From contig ML996688.1 in NCBI GenBank assembly GCA_010356995.1, forward strand, positions 806,001-870,000: 64,000 nt of DNA. Direction: 5' to 3'. Every line of letters starts with the position of its first letter. The stretch's first letter is position 1. Below the pieces are notes generated by a model, which was not told where the DNA came from, ran no database searches, and saw only the letters and a list, made by a program, of their open reading frames with translations. Source of the DNA: Trichodelitschia bisporula. Lineage: Eukaryota > Ascomycota > Dothideomycetes > Phaeotrichales > Phaeotrichaceae. The position numbers and the translations under genes were made by a program. This document shows, piece after piece, positions 11,215 to 22,604 of this stretch.

Positions 11215-13132
11215 CTTGAACAGTGCCTAGAAGGAGACAGCTGAGTCGCTGTGCCAACAAAGGTGCTGCGGCGATCGCGGGGAATCTGCAGGTCGGTTTG
11301 CAGGGGGGTGAGGCAAACGAGTGCGTTCGAAGGGCGGCGCACGGCGGCCGAGGAACGTAGAGTCGAGGAAGCGACTAGGTCGTGATCAAGCCCGCAATCG
11401 AGGTCATAGGGTCGTCCCTGCGATTACGGCTTTCGCGTGGCAGATAAGACGATCTAACGACAGGCACGAGCCTAAGAAGAACGGTAAGAGCCCACAAACA
11501 CGAGGAGCGCCGGGTGCGGTCAAACCCGACACAATGCGGATCGGGGGATGGGGAGGGTTGGCAAGTCACAATGGAGGACGAAGCGCAAACAAGAGCGCCG
11601 CTTCGCGATTGTAACAGAGCACGCCGATTTCGAAGAGACGAGGGGACGAACACAAAGAGAAGAAGGGCGGGGAGAGGATGAAGTTTGGGGACTGTTAGTG
11701 AAAGAGTTGGGGTGGTTGAGGGTTTGCAGGTTCAAGAGGGCCAGAGGGTTGAAGAGGTGCGCCCGAGCCGCTCTCTCAGAATAGTTTAGCGTGGGCCATC
11801 GACCTGGGCTTGGCAAGGCGGTGGGGTTTTTTGCTGGCTCTCGCTAACCCACCCTTTACATCCCACTTTCCTGCTTGATGCCTTCCTTTTTTGTGGGGAA
11901 GAAGTACCGGAAAGCCCTCTCGTGGACAGAGGAAGATCGATACTACTCCGAAGACAGTGGATGACCGAGTATTGCTACAGGAAGTTTGATACTCCGAAAA
12001 AATGATGGATGCCCGAGTTTGCCGCAGGAAAGAAGACACATGAGGCGCCCCTCAAAAAGCACGCAGAACTGCAAATGCTTGTTATCAAGGTTCAAAGGAG
12101 CAGAAGGAGGGGAAAAGCCAGGCGTGCCACCTTTGCATACCAGTCCGCAGTTCAAGCCACGCGTGCAAAACTCCGCACTCCAGCAGATTCAACTCTTGGA
12201 GGTGTGCAAATCTTGCCATGCGCCATCGCCATTCGCCGGTCCAACCGCCATCCAAAACGCCCCCTCACACATCTAGATGCTTGACCTCAACCCTTCCCCT
12301 CCTCCTTGGGCCGCCACCCTACCATTTGCCTGCCCACGAGCCCCACGTTGTTGCGCCCCCTTCTGAGTCCCCGAATAATGCCTACGTAACTGGCGTACCG
12401 TACCTCCGTATGTACGGTACGGTACTGTCGTGCTGTGTACGGATGTATAGGCGCCTGGGAAGTTGTGACTCCTGTACCACAGCTCTGCGTCCGAGCTTCG
12501 GCGCCCCGTGTGGCTGGTTTCACATTTCTCGAACCTGGGGGAAAATGTCCCGCGAGGCGCAACGGGCTTCCACTGGCGCGCGGCAGCTAGAACTAAAATC
12601 TCACCACCCTGTTCCCCCGCTCTCAAGTCCTCCCAATATCAAGAGTACTATGCCATACTGTTACTAAATTAGGCTGCTTACGGCAATGTGTCTTTCACTG
12701 CTTCTGGATATCAAATTAAGGTCACTTGCCTGGCTTTTCGCATTGTTCACTCTTCAACCCTTCTCCAACATGACAATGCACTTCCTTCATTTGCTTCTTC
12801 ATGCTCCCATCGTCGGCTCATTATCTAGTCTAACCGCGCAAGCCTAAACCGAACTATGCAGTTACGCCCATGGGACAACAAACGCTCATGATAATCCGAG
12901 AACAAGTCGTATGTGATGCTCATAAAAAATAGGTAGAGGTAAGTTGTCTTCGTGCACATAACTCAAAAACCAGTCCATAACAACGGGTATACAACCGACA
13001 ACAAGGTGTCCCCTCCGCTCGAAATGCTGCACATGCCATGAGCGCCGCCACCGTATCCCGATGCTGAGGAAACCGAACAGGACAAACAAGATGAAAATGT
13101 GTTGCTAACGCTTTTCGATTCGCTTAATCGAT
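11215..13132. other. intergenic region between Cla4 and alpha-actinin
   Basis: No supported gene. It holds the Cla4 promoter, including a purine-rich stretch at 11640-11770 (pyrimidine-rich when read in the Cla4 direction), and a GTAC inverted repeat at 12395-12425. The last few hundred bases are probably the alpha-actinin 3' UTR. Confidence 0.45.
12395..12425. repeat. GTACCGTAC / GTACGGTAC inverted repeat
   Basis: GTACCGTAC (12395-12403) and its exact inverse GTACGGTAC (12412-12420) are separated by 8 bases and followed at once by another GGTAC. It lies about 1.2 kb upstream of the Cla4 start. The same design occurs at 30737-30760. Confidence 0.7.
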
Positions 13133-15349
13133 TCAACGCTTATTTCCGTTCACGCCCGGGCTGTCTGACGTCCCCATGAGCTTCTGCATAAACGTTACGT
13201 AGTCGAACTTTGGGAGATCGGCATCTTCAGCAGTCCCCGGCCCACTGTGCGTCGGCATCGTGGCGATCATCTCTTCCACAACTTCTTCTGGAATCAAGGA
13301 GTGGCGCAGATCCAGCTCGGTAACGTAGGGCTGCTAGCGTTAGCGTCATGCTGCTTCCCGCCGACTGCCTTCTTACCTTTCCGTCGGCGACCTCCCTGAA
13401 GCTCTCGAAAACTTGCTCCGCCGTGTTTTGGTCCTCGGTGACGTCTACCATGAACCGGATAAACTGCTCAAATGTTACGTAGTCTCTGCCGCCGCTGGTC
13501 TCCTTAAATTTTTCGTGCATTTCCGCTTCGTCATACACGAGACCCAAACTCGCCAACGCCGCCGAGAATTCCAGCTCATGGAGCGAGTTGCTTAGGTCGC
13601 GGTCAAAATGCCTGAAGACGGACTCGAATTCCTCCAGCTGAATTGGGGTCAGATTGGTCATCTCGCGAGCGACCATCTGGTTCTCAAGGAATGCCAATTT
13701 CTTCGACACGCTGCTTTTGACTAGGCCTAGCTCATATTCAAGTTCTTCATACGTGTACGTCGTGAAGTCATTTTCTTCAATGTTAGCTTCTTGACACTGT
13801 TCGTCGATACCGGCAATGATGTCCAGGTATTCGTCCAGGGGCTGAAGATTATGACTGAGACGCTGAGTGTGCTGCAGCTGGTCATCTACCTCGCCTTCAA
13901 GGCCAGAAATCGACACCGAGATGGTCTGGAGCGCCAGAGCCAGGCTGTTCGCTTTGTCGGCAAATGACCTGCGAAGTGCGTTTTTGATGCTGCAGGCTGT
14001 TAGAATACGAGTACGAAAGAAGGACCGAGCAAACATACTCCCTAATTGTCTCGTTGATGATCTGGCTTCGATCCCGCTCGGCCTTCATGAGTCCGGCCCA
14101 AGCGCGGTCAAGCGCCTCGAGACTGAGTTCTGCCGGCGGCTCGTACGGCCGCAGTCGGTAGGTACTCAATTTGGTCTTGATGTTCCCCAGCAGTCCGACA
14201 AGGTCCGACTTCTCAGCCACCCAAGCGCGCTTTTTCCCCTTTTTATAGGCCATGAACTCGACCGACTGGTTCTTCGCGTCGGCGTAGGTGCCTTCGAACT
14301 TGGCCTCCTCCCATGATGTCTTTTGCTCAGCGATCTGCCGCAGAAGTTCACGCATCCGTTTCTCGAACGAGTTCTGCATTTCCCAGGCGCCTTGCATATT
14401 CTGGACGAACTTCTCTACACGACGTCCAGCGTTCTCGACCTTCTCCATCTGGGAAAAGGCGTGGAACCAGTAGGCAATGTATGTCATGAGGGAGCGCTCG
14501 TCCGGTTTAGCCACATCGCAAACGTCTTCAACGTCGAGCAAATCAGGGATGCCGATTTCCTTTGTTGCGATCTCAAAGGCAAGCGCCATATTTCCGCGGT
14601 GATCGCTCTTGTCGAGGCTGTCGTAGTCCATGAGATCGGGCCGATGGATGTCCAGCAGCGCGCAGCTGTGTTGTCTGTCAGCAAAGACACATCAGACAAG
14701 GGGAGCACTGACAATGCAAGCCCATCATTCCAACTGGTTGAGAAGTCTCGGATCTCTACTTCCTCGTAGCATGCCGTTTTTCTTTGACACCAGAGCAAGA
14801 GACCTTCCTTTGCACTCAATCCTTCCTCGTTGATATCACTGATGGTGAAACGCAGGATGAGTGTCCATATCAGGCCTAGTATGATCTTGCGGTTCCCGTC
14901 TACTACATCCTCTGCTCCGATATTGGTCATCTGTATGCCGCGTCCTTTGACGAAATCCAGAGCCTTGTTGACATTCTCGAACTTCTGAACGCGCAGCTTG
15001 GGCTTCGAGGCATAGCGACCGAGCGACTCGTGACTGAGAACTTCCAGGAGGTGTATTAAAATGACCTGTGAGGTGGGGTTAGATATGATCGCTGGAATAG
15101 AGAACCCCACACCTCATCGCAAAAGCAAGCACCAGGCTTGCGATTGCGGTGCGGAGGGAAGAAGAGAAACGTACGCCATCGGAGAGATCGGAGACCAGAT
15201 CCTGGATTTCGACATCCCGAACCTTTATCTTGCTGTTGAGCCTGCGCAACGGTCAGTACTTTCCCGGAGAGGTCGGAGAATAGCATTGTTTACCACTTGG
15301 TGAAGGTCTTCTGCTGCACCGTAACCCACCGCTGCTCGAAAAGAGACAT
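13133..15349 (-). CDS. ain1: alpha-actinin (actin cross-linking protein)
   Basis: Bundles actin filaments, in fungi mainly at the contractile ring and septum. Six exons: 15349-15294, 15241-15175, 15065-14713, 14665-14039, 13989-13377, 13330-13133 (637 aa, normal for fungal alpha-actinin). Two calponin-homology domains form the N-terminal actin-binding region: CH1 begins at FEQRWVTVQQKTFTKWLN and includes SKPKLRVQKFENV; CH2 begins at EGLLLWCQ and contains DGLAFCALLDIHRPDL. A spectrin-like helical rod with Glu/Arg/Lys-rich heptads follows (about 255-480). The C terminus carries EF hands: the first loop is canonical (DRDLSNSLHELE), while the second (SGGRDYVTFEQF) is degenerate. Several introns split conserved motifs, such as Trp in TKWLN and Phe in GLAFCALL, which fixes the splice sites well. 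No breaks seen. Confidence 0.95.
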
Positions 15350-16198
15350 GGCTGGCCTAGGACCATGCAGCAGGAGGCGGAATCAGGGAAACAGAACCCG
15401 CGCGCTCGATACTTCAGCGGTTGGAAAACTTGTGCAGCACAAACGTGCTGTCGGCACGCGATTCGAGTGCGGAGAAGATGGTACAGAGAGACGGGCGCCA
15501 AGCGGGGAAACCGTGCCGTTTGGGGGGGAGGAAGCAGCTTGGGGATCCACCAGGGTCCAAAGTTAAAGCCTGGACAGGAAAACTAATGAGGGGCCAATGG
15601 AAGGCCAACAGGCCATCAACGCTTGCGCCGTCACTGCACTTCATCCCAAGTCTGGAGCGTCGGAAATACGTTTTCGAGGTCTATTGGCTATTGGGACAAT
15701 TAGGGCCCATCCTTTACTCTCACCAACCATCTGACAAATGGCATCTTTTGAATTGCTGGGCGATTTATTGGGAGTCTTTTGAGCACAGACTGTATCTGCT
15801 TGAAATGTCCACTGCATACGTCATTGCCCTGACAGGACGGATAGAAAAAGCTTAGCATAAGTGAATTGAAATGCCCAAGTGGTCTTCTAAATGCTCGACT
15901 GGGGTTCAGATAACGTCTCCGATGTCAACAGTCATACACTGATGCAGCATTAAATGCAGGCTTCCGGATACGATACCTCTGTACCCTTAGTGCAAATGAA
16001 CGTGGGCATCAGATAATATGACAAACGCCACCGAGATATCTTGGAACGCCTATACGTAAGGTAAACACACACCGAGAACCATGCAACCTACACCACCAAC
16101 GAGTCTATCAGCATGCGGCCCTATGGCCTCGATTATGTATTCCATGACCCGATTAGCCATCGTGCTCCGAACAGGCCGGTTTTGTCTTCGTCCGACCT
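15350..16198. other. intergenic region between alpha-actinin and pyruvate carrier
   Basis: No supported gene. It contains the promoter of alpha-actinin and the 3' UTR of the pyruvate carrier gene, both on the minus strand. Confidence 0.45.
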
Positions 16199-16970
16199 TC
16201 ATTTCAGAGCCTTCTGAATAGTCTCCTCTGGGTGCTTGACCGCCTCCTTCGCGACGTGCCCTTGTGTTTTTGCCGCATCTTTGACACTTTCACCGAGAGA
16301 CTGGTTCTTAAGAGAGCGTTGATAGAGGAAGATGCGAGCAACCTGAATGGTACCGACAACACCCAGGAAGAAGTTCACCGTAGCGAGGCTGACGGGTAGT
16401 GCTGGTTAGCGGCTGCCCTTTCCACGGACGATACGCAAACTCACAATACGTTTTTGGGCCTGATGATGAGGCACCACCGCGTCCAGATTGCTCCAGTGCC
16501 GACAAGGGCCAAATTCTGCGTAAGGGAAAGACTCTCCGCAGGCCGCGCGAAGTCTGCAATGCCAGCGATCACGACTCCCCACTGTAAACCAAGCGTCAGC
16601 ACCGGACTCAAGCGCTGCTCAATAGGGCTGTATGCGCCTATATCGAGTTGGACAATCGTTTTAGCGGGAATAGACGTACTTTCATGATGGGTGCCCTGAT
16701 AATAGTGGTATGGTTAGCATGCCAATCCGTGAAAGTAAGACAATGTACAACTCGTACTCTGCTGGTACGAGGGGCTGACAGAGGATTGGATATCACATAC
16801 CAGAAGTGAACAGTCTTCGGCCCAACAGGGCTGGCCCAGAGCGCAGCGAGTTTGCTCTGCGCGGCTTCGGGAGCGGCATCAGTTTGTATGCGGCGCTGGA
16901 ATGGTTGACGAAAGGTGGCCCGGAACGACTGCGTCGCCCGCAAAAGCCGAAGTCCGACACGTTGTGACAT
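16199..16970 (-). CDS. mpc2: mitochondrial pyruvate carrier subunit (MPC2/3 family)
   Basis: Subunit of the inner-membrane carrier that imports pyruvate into the matrix; in the family it works as a heterodimer with MPC1. Four exons: 16970-16801, 16695-16680, 16581-16445, 16388-16199 (170 aa). The Arg-rich N terminus (GLRLLRATQSFRATF) fits a mitochondrial region. The MPC core follows: LWASPVGPKTVHFW, APIMKWG, GIADFARPAE, and GTGAIWTRWCLIIRPKN, then a final helix with NFFLGVVGTIQVARI. The second exon is only 16 nt and encodes the APIMK motif; it is supported by phase, by the conserved motif, and by a CTAAC branch point before it. The start is 269 nt from that of the divergent complex I gene. 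Confidence 0.93.
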
Positions 16971-17239
16971 TTCAGAGCGGATGTGGAGGGTATGTGCTTA
17001 GGAATAGCGACACCGGCCTCAATTCGACAACTCCGAGTCTAGAGGCAAGCCGGGGGGTTTCAAAGGGGTTCGATGATACCGATGACTGCTTGGTGAGCGG
17101 TGGTTCTCTAGGATTTCGGGGATGGGGTTGAAGAGCTCCGATATTTCTTGGCAGTGGCTTTTGGATCTCCGACGTTCTTTGGACTTGTCGATGCTCCTCA
17201 ACAGCCCACCACGAGCAATTGCACGTCACGTTCACGACA
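16971..17239. promoter_or_regulatory. bidirectional promoter, mpc2 / NDUFA2
   Basis: Only 269 bases separate the two start codons of two divergent nuclear genes for mitochondrial energy metabolism, so their promoters must overlap. An ACGTCA element sits at 17223-17228, just before the NDUFA2 start. No clear TATA box was seen. Confidence 0.6.
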
Positions 17240-17694
17240 ATGGCTGCGAAATACACCTTTGCGCAAGGTTTGAAGGAGCTCCGGTTCCATCTATGCCAAA
17301 CGTCAGAGCATAGCGCTGCCGCGCGGTAAGTTGCGATCAATTCCAGATGAACGTTCCTGACCTACTCGACAAGCTCGTTCCTCCTGCGTTCATACCCCAC
17401 CATGAAGAAGCACAATCCGGTGACGCCGATCCTTATCCGCGAAGCTCTGGATGTCCAGCCCAAAGTGTGGGCGAGATTCGGTATGGCATTAGCAGCTTTC
17501 CCGGCCACCAGTTTGTACTGACTGACGCTCGCCAGAGTACGGCAAGGAGAAGGTGGTGCCATTGAGTGGTAAGTTGACGCGACCCCCGACTGCACTACTT
17601 TTCAGCCCAGCTGATGTGTGGACTTTGTATAGGCTTAGATGACAAGGGAATCGAGAGCAAGGTGACCGAACTGGTTTCTTCGCAGACAGCATAG
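17240..17694 (+). CDS. NDUFA2: NADH:ubiquinone oxidoreductase subunit NDUFA2 (B8, 10.5 kDa)
   Basis: Accessory subunit of respiratory complex I with a thioredoxin-like fold, in the matrix arm. Four exons: 17240-17325, 17374-17480, 17536-17568, 17633-17694 (95 aa, typical for this subunit). Recognised by FAQGLKELRFHLCQTSEHSA, then SFLLRSYPTMKKHNP, the highly conserved PILIREALDVQPKVWAR, and YGKEK at the end of the core. The 33-nt third exon is in phase and encodes YGKEKVVPLS. No presequence is apparent, which is normal for this family. It is divergent from the pyruvate carrier gene. Confidence 0.95.
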
Positions 17695-18823
17695 ATTGAG
17701 AATCATGATGGCCGACTGAATATACCCTCCCATGTGAGCTCAAGATTTACGCTTGGGATGCACTTGTCAAATTCCCCAGAGATTGATATTGCTTATGCGG
17801 CGGCACTACCCTGCTCCCAGTGAAGCTGATCCCCATACTCGCTGACACGTTTGCCACTTGGGGCTTCCTTTCGACGCTTCAATCCAGAGTCCAGAGTAAG
17901 CATATGCCCCTGCTGGTAGCCGAATGCCTTGAACATGCTCAAGTGCAGTCGTTCACCTATGTCAGTTGGAGCTACGTGATTGCCAGCACGCGATGCTCGG
18001 CTCATTTCAGTTACTCATTATATCAGAGTATCTCATCAATGGAGCAGGTCAATGCCGTCGTGGCGCCCTTACTTTGGGGTGGGGGTGCGCCATGGCTCCC
18101 ACGACCCGACACATCGCGAGGAGTGCCTCATGCAGTAGGACCGAAATCCAGCTCTGGTGAGCTGCCTCTCTGTTGAACATCCGAGCTACCGTTACACTTG
18201 TGGGATAGAGGCACGCGACATGACAAGTAAAATTTAGCAACGAGAGTGGTTGGTCGCCTTTTCAGCGGGATGGCGGAGACTTGAGGACTCAAGCCTTGCA
18301 ACGCATTCATTTCGGCCGAAACTATTTACTAACCGCTACCCCCACGCCTTGCTGCTCGTATGCAAGCCCGACCGTCTGATCACGGGCATCCTGGAGTTTC
18401 TAGACTTCAGGATACATATAAGCAAGATGCAAGCCAACATGCGTTCTACTCTTCATACTACCATCGGGCGTTATAAAGCAACCAGTACCCTCGAAGCTAG
18501 GAGGGGCGTCTTCATGCTAGAGGTCATGTTCATCTGCCCCGCCCTCTAGTTCTGCGCTATTCTGTGGCTCGCATATGCTTCAGTCGTGTGTCCTATCCCG
18601 ACATTTCCATCAACACATTCCGGCAGGGGACCTGCATAACCAGCCCTTCTCGCCTCCTCGAAGGGAAGGCTGTTACTCCACGTGCCGGCGCCCCCAAATC
18701 TCGCACAGAACTGGCTGCGCCCATCTTAAAACCCGAAGCGTTGGTCGACCAGAGTCTCGCCATACCCGTCCTCGAAAACGTCTTCGCCTGCTGGTTCAGT
18801 CCTAGCTGGGAAGCCGCAGAAGG
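17695..18823. other. intergenic region upstream of MetR-like gene
   Basis: No supported gene. Overlapping open frames near 18250-18800 are out of frame with the bZIP gene and carry no motifs; this is most likely promoter and leader. Confidence 0.4.
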
Positions 18824-20076
18824 ATGGAACCCAACCATTTATACTATGCAGAAGCTTCTTCCAGCAACCCTCGGCGTTGGCCGCCGCAAATTCGACCTCA
18901 AGGCTACGAGCCACCTCCGCCGCCCGCGATCCAGACCGCACCAATTTACCCCGTGGGGACAGGCGTGGATGCCGAGCTTGACTTTATGACCACTTCCAGC
19001 TTCTCCGGCTGGCATATAAGCCAAACGGAAGAGGGTGCACCTTGGACTGAGGAAGATGAAGGAGAGGAAGACCGACGCATGTCAGCAGAGCCGAGTTCAG
19101 CAAGTACCAGCCAGCTGGGATTGTCTCCTCGGTATCAAGCCCCGCATGGTAAGTGGCATACTATACCTCCTTTTTTTCATGCCTTCCCCTACCAGATTCG
19201 TTGCTTTCCGGTCCCGATATCCAGTTGTCTTCTCCTTCCCCGTCGCGTTCGGTTCGACCGAGTGGAGAATGCATGAAGGTGACTTTGGCGCCATAGATCG
19301 CTACGATTCGCAATATGGCCGCTTTGCAACTGGATAAGCACACAAGCAGGAGTAACATGGGAACTTGGCCGCGGAAGCACCTGGCGTTTGACGCCATAGC
19401 ACGCCATACAGCTATCACGTGATATCGAGATGTCGATATCATTCACCAGCTGCCTATCCCCATATCAAATTCCGCGCCTAGCCTTGAGTTTTAATAAGAT
19501 CAGGCTGACCTGTTTGTTCCTCTAGCTGAGCCTCAGAATACTCAGGTCCCCGGGTTTCGAGCCATAGCACCGAACCCAGCTTCAGCACGGCCATATCCGA
19601 TCCCGAATCGAGTCATGGCGGACCCTTATGGGAACATACCTCCCCCATACATGGGACCGCCTAACGCCCCTACGCACCCTCAAGACTCTCCCTCAATCGA
19701 GTTCGCCCCCTTCTTCGGCGATTTCGTTCCAATCTCGAGCCCGACGCCGCAAGACGACCAGCTCGCCGCAATCGAAGAAGAGAAGCGCCGACGGAACACG
19801 GCGGCGAGCGCTCGCTTCCGCATCAAAAAGAAAGAACGAGAGCAGGCACTCGAGCAGACAGCAGCAGAAATGACGGAGAAAGTGGTGGGCCTGGAAGCTA
19901 AAGTCGGTCAGCTAGAACTGGAGAACAAGTGGCTCAGGGGTCTGATCACGGAGAAGAGCAAAAACGTCGTTGGTGGCAAAGCTGGAGAGAGCTCGAAGAA
20001 GGATTCGAAGGGGAAGAAGAGCGAGGACAAGTCCAGGGGCCCGGGAAAACACACTGACGGTGTGGGTACAGCATGA
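18824..20076 (+). CDS. metR: bZIP transcription factor of the CYS-3/MetR sulfur-regulator type
   Basis: DNA-binding activator expected to switch on sulfur-assimilation genes when methionine or cysteine is scarce. Proposed exons 18824-19148 and 19526-20076 (291 aa). The bZIP lies near residues 193-255: basic region with NTAASARFR and KKKEREQALE, then a leucine zipper (VVGLEAKVGQLELENKWLRGL). This basic region is typical of CYS-3/MetR. The N-terminal part is Pro/Ser-rich with an acidic patch (TEEDEGEEDRR), a possible activation region. The intron is 377 nt, far longer than its neighbours, and carries CYS-3-like and CACGTG sites. A shorter protein could start at the ATG at 19615 (153 aa, bZIP intact). 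The bZIP call is firm; the first exon rests on a good donor (GTAAGT), phase and plausible composition. Confidence 0.8.
19285..19424. promoter_or_regulatory. CYS-3-like sites and CACGTG palindrome inside the metR intron
   Basis: TTGGCGCCAT at 19285-19294 matches 9 of 10 bases of the published Neurospora CYS-3 site ATGGCGCCAT. Two ACGCCAT half-sites lie at 19391-19407, and a 12-bp palindrome TATCACGTGATA at 19413-19424 holds the CACGTG core bound by Cbf1-type factors of sulfur genes. All lie upstream of the ATG at 19615. Confidence 0.45.
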
Positions 20077-21158
20077 GCTGATCGGGCCGGATGCATCGCA
20101 GGTGCTTCGGTACATGGTTCGGGGTTTCGGGGCGAGTGATCCTTTTCTTACGCCATGCCACGGAAAAGATGGCTGGTTGTCTTTGCACAACGAATGTCAT
20201 GACCTCATGACATGACGCTCAGGCTGAAATGGCGCTCGAAAACATATGTGGACAATGCGGCGGACATGATTATCTTTGGACGAAATGAACGAATGGGCAT
20301 GCATAACATGCATTTGAACGAAGTATTGACCTCTTCCTATTGCCTTTTTCTCACTGACTTCATGGGAGCTGCGAACCCTTGACTTAACCAGAGCGCTTTG
20401 CGGCCTTGCGAACCCCATGTCTTATCGGTGTCTTCGGCAACTCTCATAACTTCCCGCCCTTTCGAACACGGATGCCCACGTCATTGATGAACAATCTTCA
20501 CCTTTTAGACGCATGCTGCGATCAAAAGTGGATATAGCGGGTCTCATGCTTCGGGGTAGGACTTGATGCCCATTGCTCCCCGCAATCTCGCTAGTTTACA
20601 CGATATTGCTCAATCCGAGCCCGCACAGTACTGAAGCCGGCCTCCGAAGCGAATGTTGGGCCTAGTCAAGCCTAAGCGTCATCCGACCGGTTAGGGCAGA
20701 TTTATGCTCAAAGAGCTTACGAATAACTCCCCACCATGATGCCCGGACAAACACTAACCATCCATGGCTCAGGCTTATCATACCACATTTGTCCCACCAG
20801 AACTGTTTCTTGGACTCACCATATCACTTGCCACTTTTCCCTCCTTTGGATCCGGCGCAGATCGTAAGGCTGTAAAAGTTCCTCTGTTCGGTGGTTCTAG
20901 TCCCCTTTACCAATGTACGCGGCGTATTGACTGACTCATTTCAGCCGCCAGGATACGCGGTCCGTATCTGGAATTACGGGAGGCTCGATAACCTTTAGAC
21001 CGTCAGCCAAACTTCGAGTTCCAACATTCTCTAGGTCGGCCCCTCTTTGCCTTGGTCCGGAATTCCGTCTCGCCCGACTTCGCCTGTAATCCGATCTTCT
21101 TCGTCTGCTTTCGAACTCTCTCACACCACTACCTCCCATCATCGTTATTTCATCAATC
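20077..21158. other. intergenic region between metR and GH16 gene
   Basis: No supported gene. It contains the metR 3' UTR and the GH16 promoter; nothing further recognised. Confidence 0.45.
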
Positions 21159-22604
21159 ATGGCGTCCACATACGAAGATCCTTCAGGAATGAACCCAGAA
21201 AATAATGTTGGGCCTGCACCACAGACAGCCTCGAGCGGGGATCGCTCCAGCTGGCCGGAGGCAAATACGTCCAGTATCTCGGTGGGCATGAATAATCCTG
21301 CGAATCAGTACTTTCGCTCCCGCAGACTTAGGAAAGGCACTGCCAATGAGAAGCCCTGGCTCAAAGAGAAAGATTCGAGGGAGATTTGGATCACATTGAT
21401 TCCTCTCATCGGCCTGCTTTGTGGGCTTGGGATTGCCGCAGCTCTCGTGTGGAGTGGCTACAAGTCGGTGACGAACCTTGAGTATTGTCTTGTCTTGGAC
21501 GAAGACTGGTCGCACGGTATCCGGAGTAACGTTTGGACTCGCGAAGCAGAAGTTGGTGGCTTTGGGTATGTGTTCCTATTCAGCGGACTGTGATACTGAC
21601 AGCTCTCCAGTAATGGCCAATTCGATATGACAACTATGGCCGAGGAGAACTCCTTCATCAAAGATGGAGCCCTGCACATCAAGCCGACACTGCAGGATGC
21701 CGAACTGGTGAAACATAACTCCGTCATCAACTACACGGCACAAGGCATCTGTGCCTCGGACAAATGGTACAACTGCGTTACATCCACCAACACCACTAAT
21801 GGCACCATTGTGAGCCCCGCCAAATCTGCCCGTATGAGCACCAGAAAGAGCGTCAGCATTAAGTACGGCCGCGTGGAGGTCGAGGCCAAGCTCCCTTCCG
21901 GCGACTGGCTATGGCCCGCCATCTGGATGTTGCCGAGGGACTCAGTCTATGGGGAGTGGCCGCAATCGGGCGAAATCGACATTGCGGAGTCGAGGGGTAA
22001 CAACTGGACCTATGAAGGGGGCGGGAACGATTACGTGGGCAGCACCCTACACTGGGGACCGAGCACCGAGCATGATCAGTGGTGGAGGAGTCACGACAAA
22101 AAGCGTGCTCTGCACACTACATTTTCTGACAAGTTCCATACTTTCGGTCTCGAGTGGAGCGACAAGTACATGTTCACTTACATTGACAGCCGACTGATGC
22201 AGGTTTTCTTCACGCATTTAGACACACCATTTTGGCAGCGCGGACAGTTTCCGCTCACGGGGAGCAATGGTACTCGCTATCTTGATCCCTGGAGCCAGAC
22301 GGGCAACCCTTCTACGCCGTTTGATAAGGAGTTCTATCTCATCTTGAACGTGGCTGTCGGCGGCACAAATGCTTGGTTCAAGGATGGGAAGAGCGGCAAG
22401 CCCTGGGTCGATGGCAGCCCTAGCGCCAGATTGGATTTTTGGAATGCTCAGGACAAATGGTACCCTACATGGGATGAAAATGCCGCCATGGTAGTCAAGC
22501 ACGTCAGGGTATGTCCGAGGCACAATTAATCTTCCATTGAAGGCAAGGAGCTAACGTCCCGTACCCAGATGTGGCAGCAGAAAGGTTTCAACGACTGCAT
22601 GTGA
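21159..22604 (+). CDS. membrane-anchored GH16 family glycosidase (beta-glucanase-like)
   Basis: Glycoside hydrolase family 16 protein related to laminarinase and glucan-binding proteins, likely acting on beta-glucan in the cell wall. Three exons: 21159-21565, 21611-22508, 22569-22604 (446 aa). A cytoplasmic Ser/Asn-rich N terminus of about 70 residues precedes one membrane segment (IWITLIPLIGLLCGLGIAA), giving a type II topology with the enzyme domain outside. The catalytic ExDxxE motif appears as GEIDIAES near residues 256-262, so both carboxylates are present. LPSGDWLWPAIWMLP and FHTFGLEWS are also typical. Several N-linked sites (NTT, NGT, NWT) fit a secretory location. The 36-nt last exon encodes the conserved MWQQKGFNDCM end. 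Substrate and hydrolase versus transferase activity cannot be read from sequence. Confidence 0.9.

Noticed and set aside
18564-18989. 141-codon frame overlapping the first metR exon
   Set aside because: It is in another frame, has no domain, and cannot be joined to the bZIP exon in phase.
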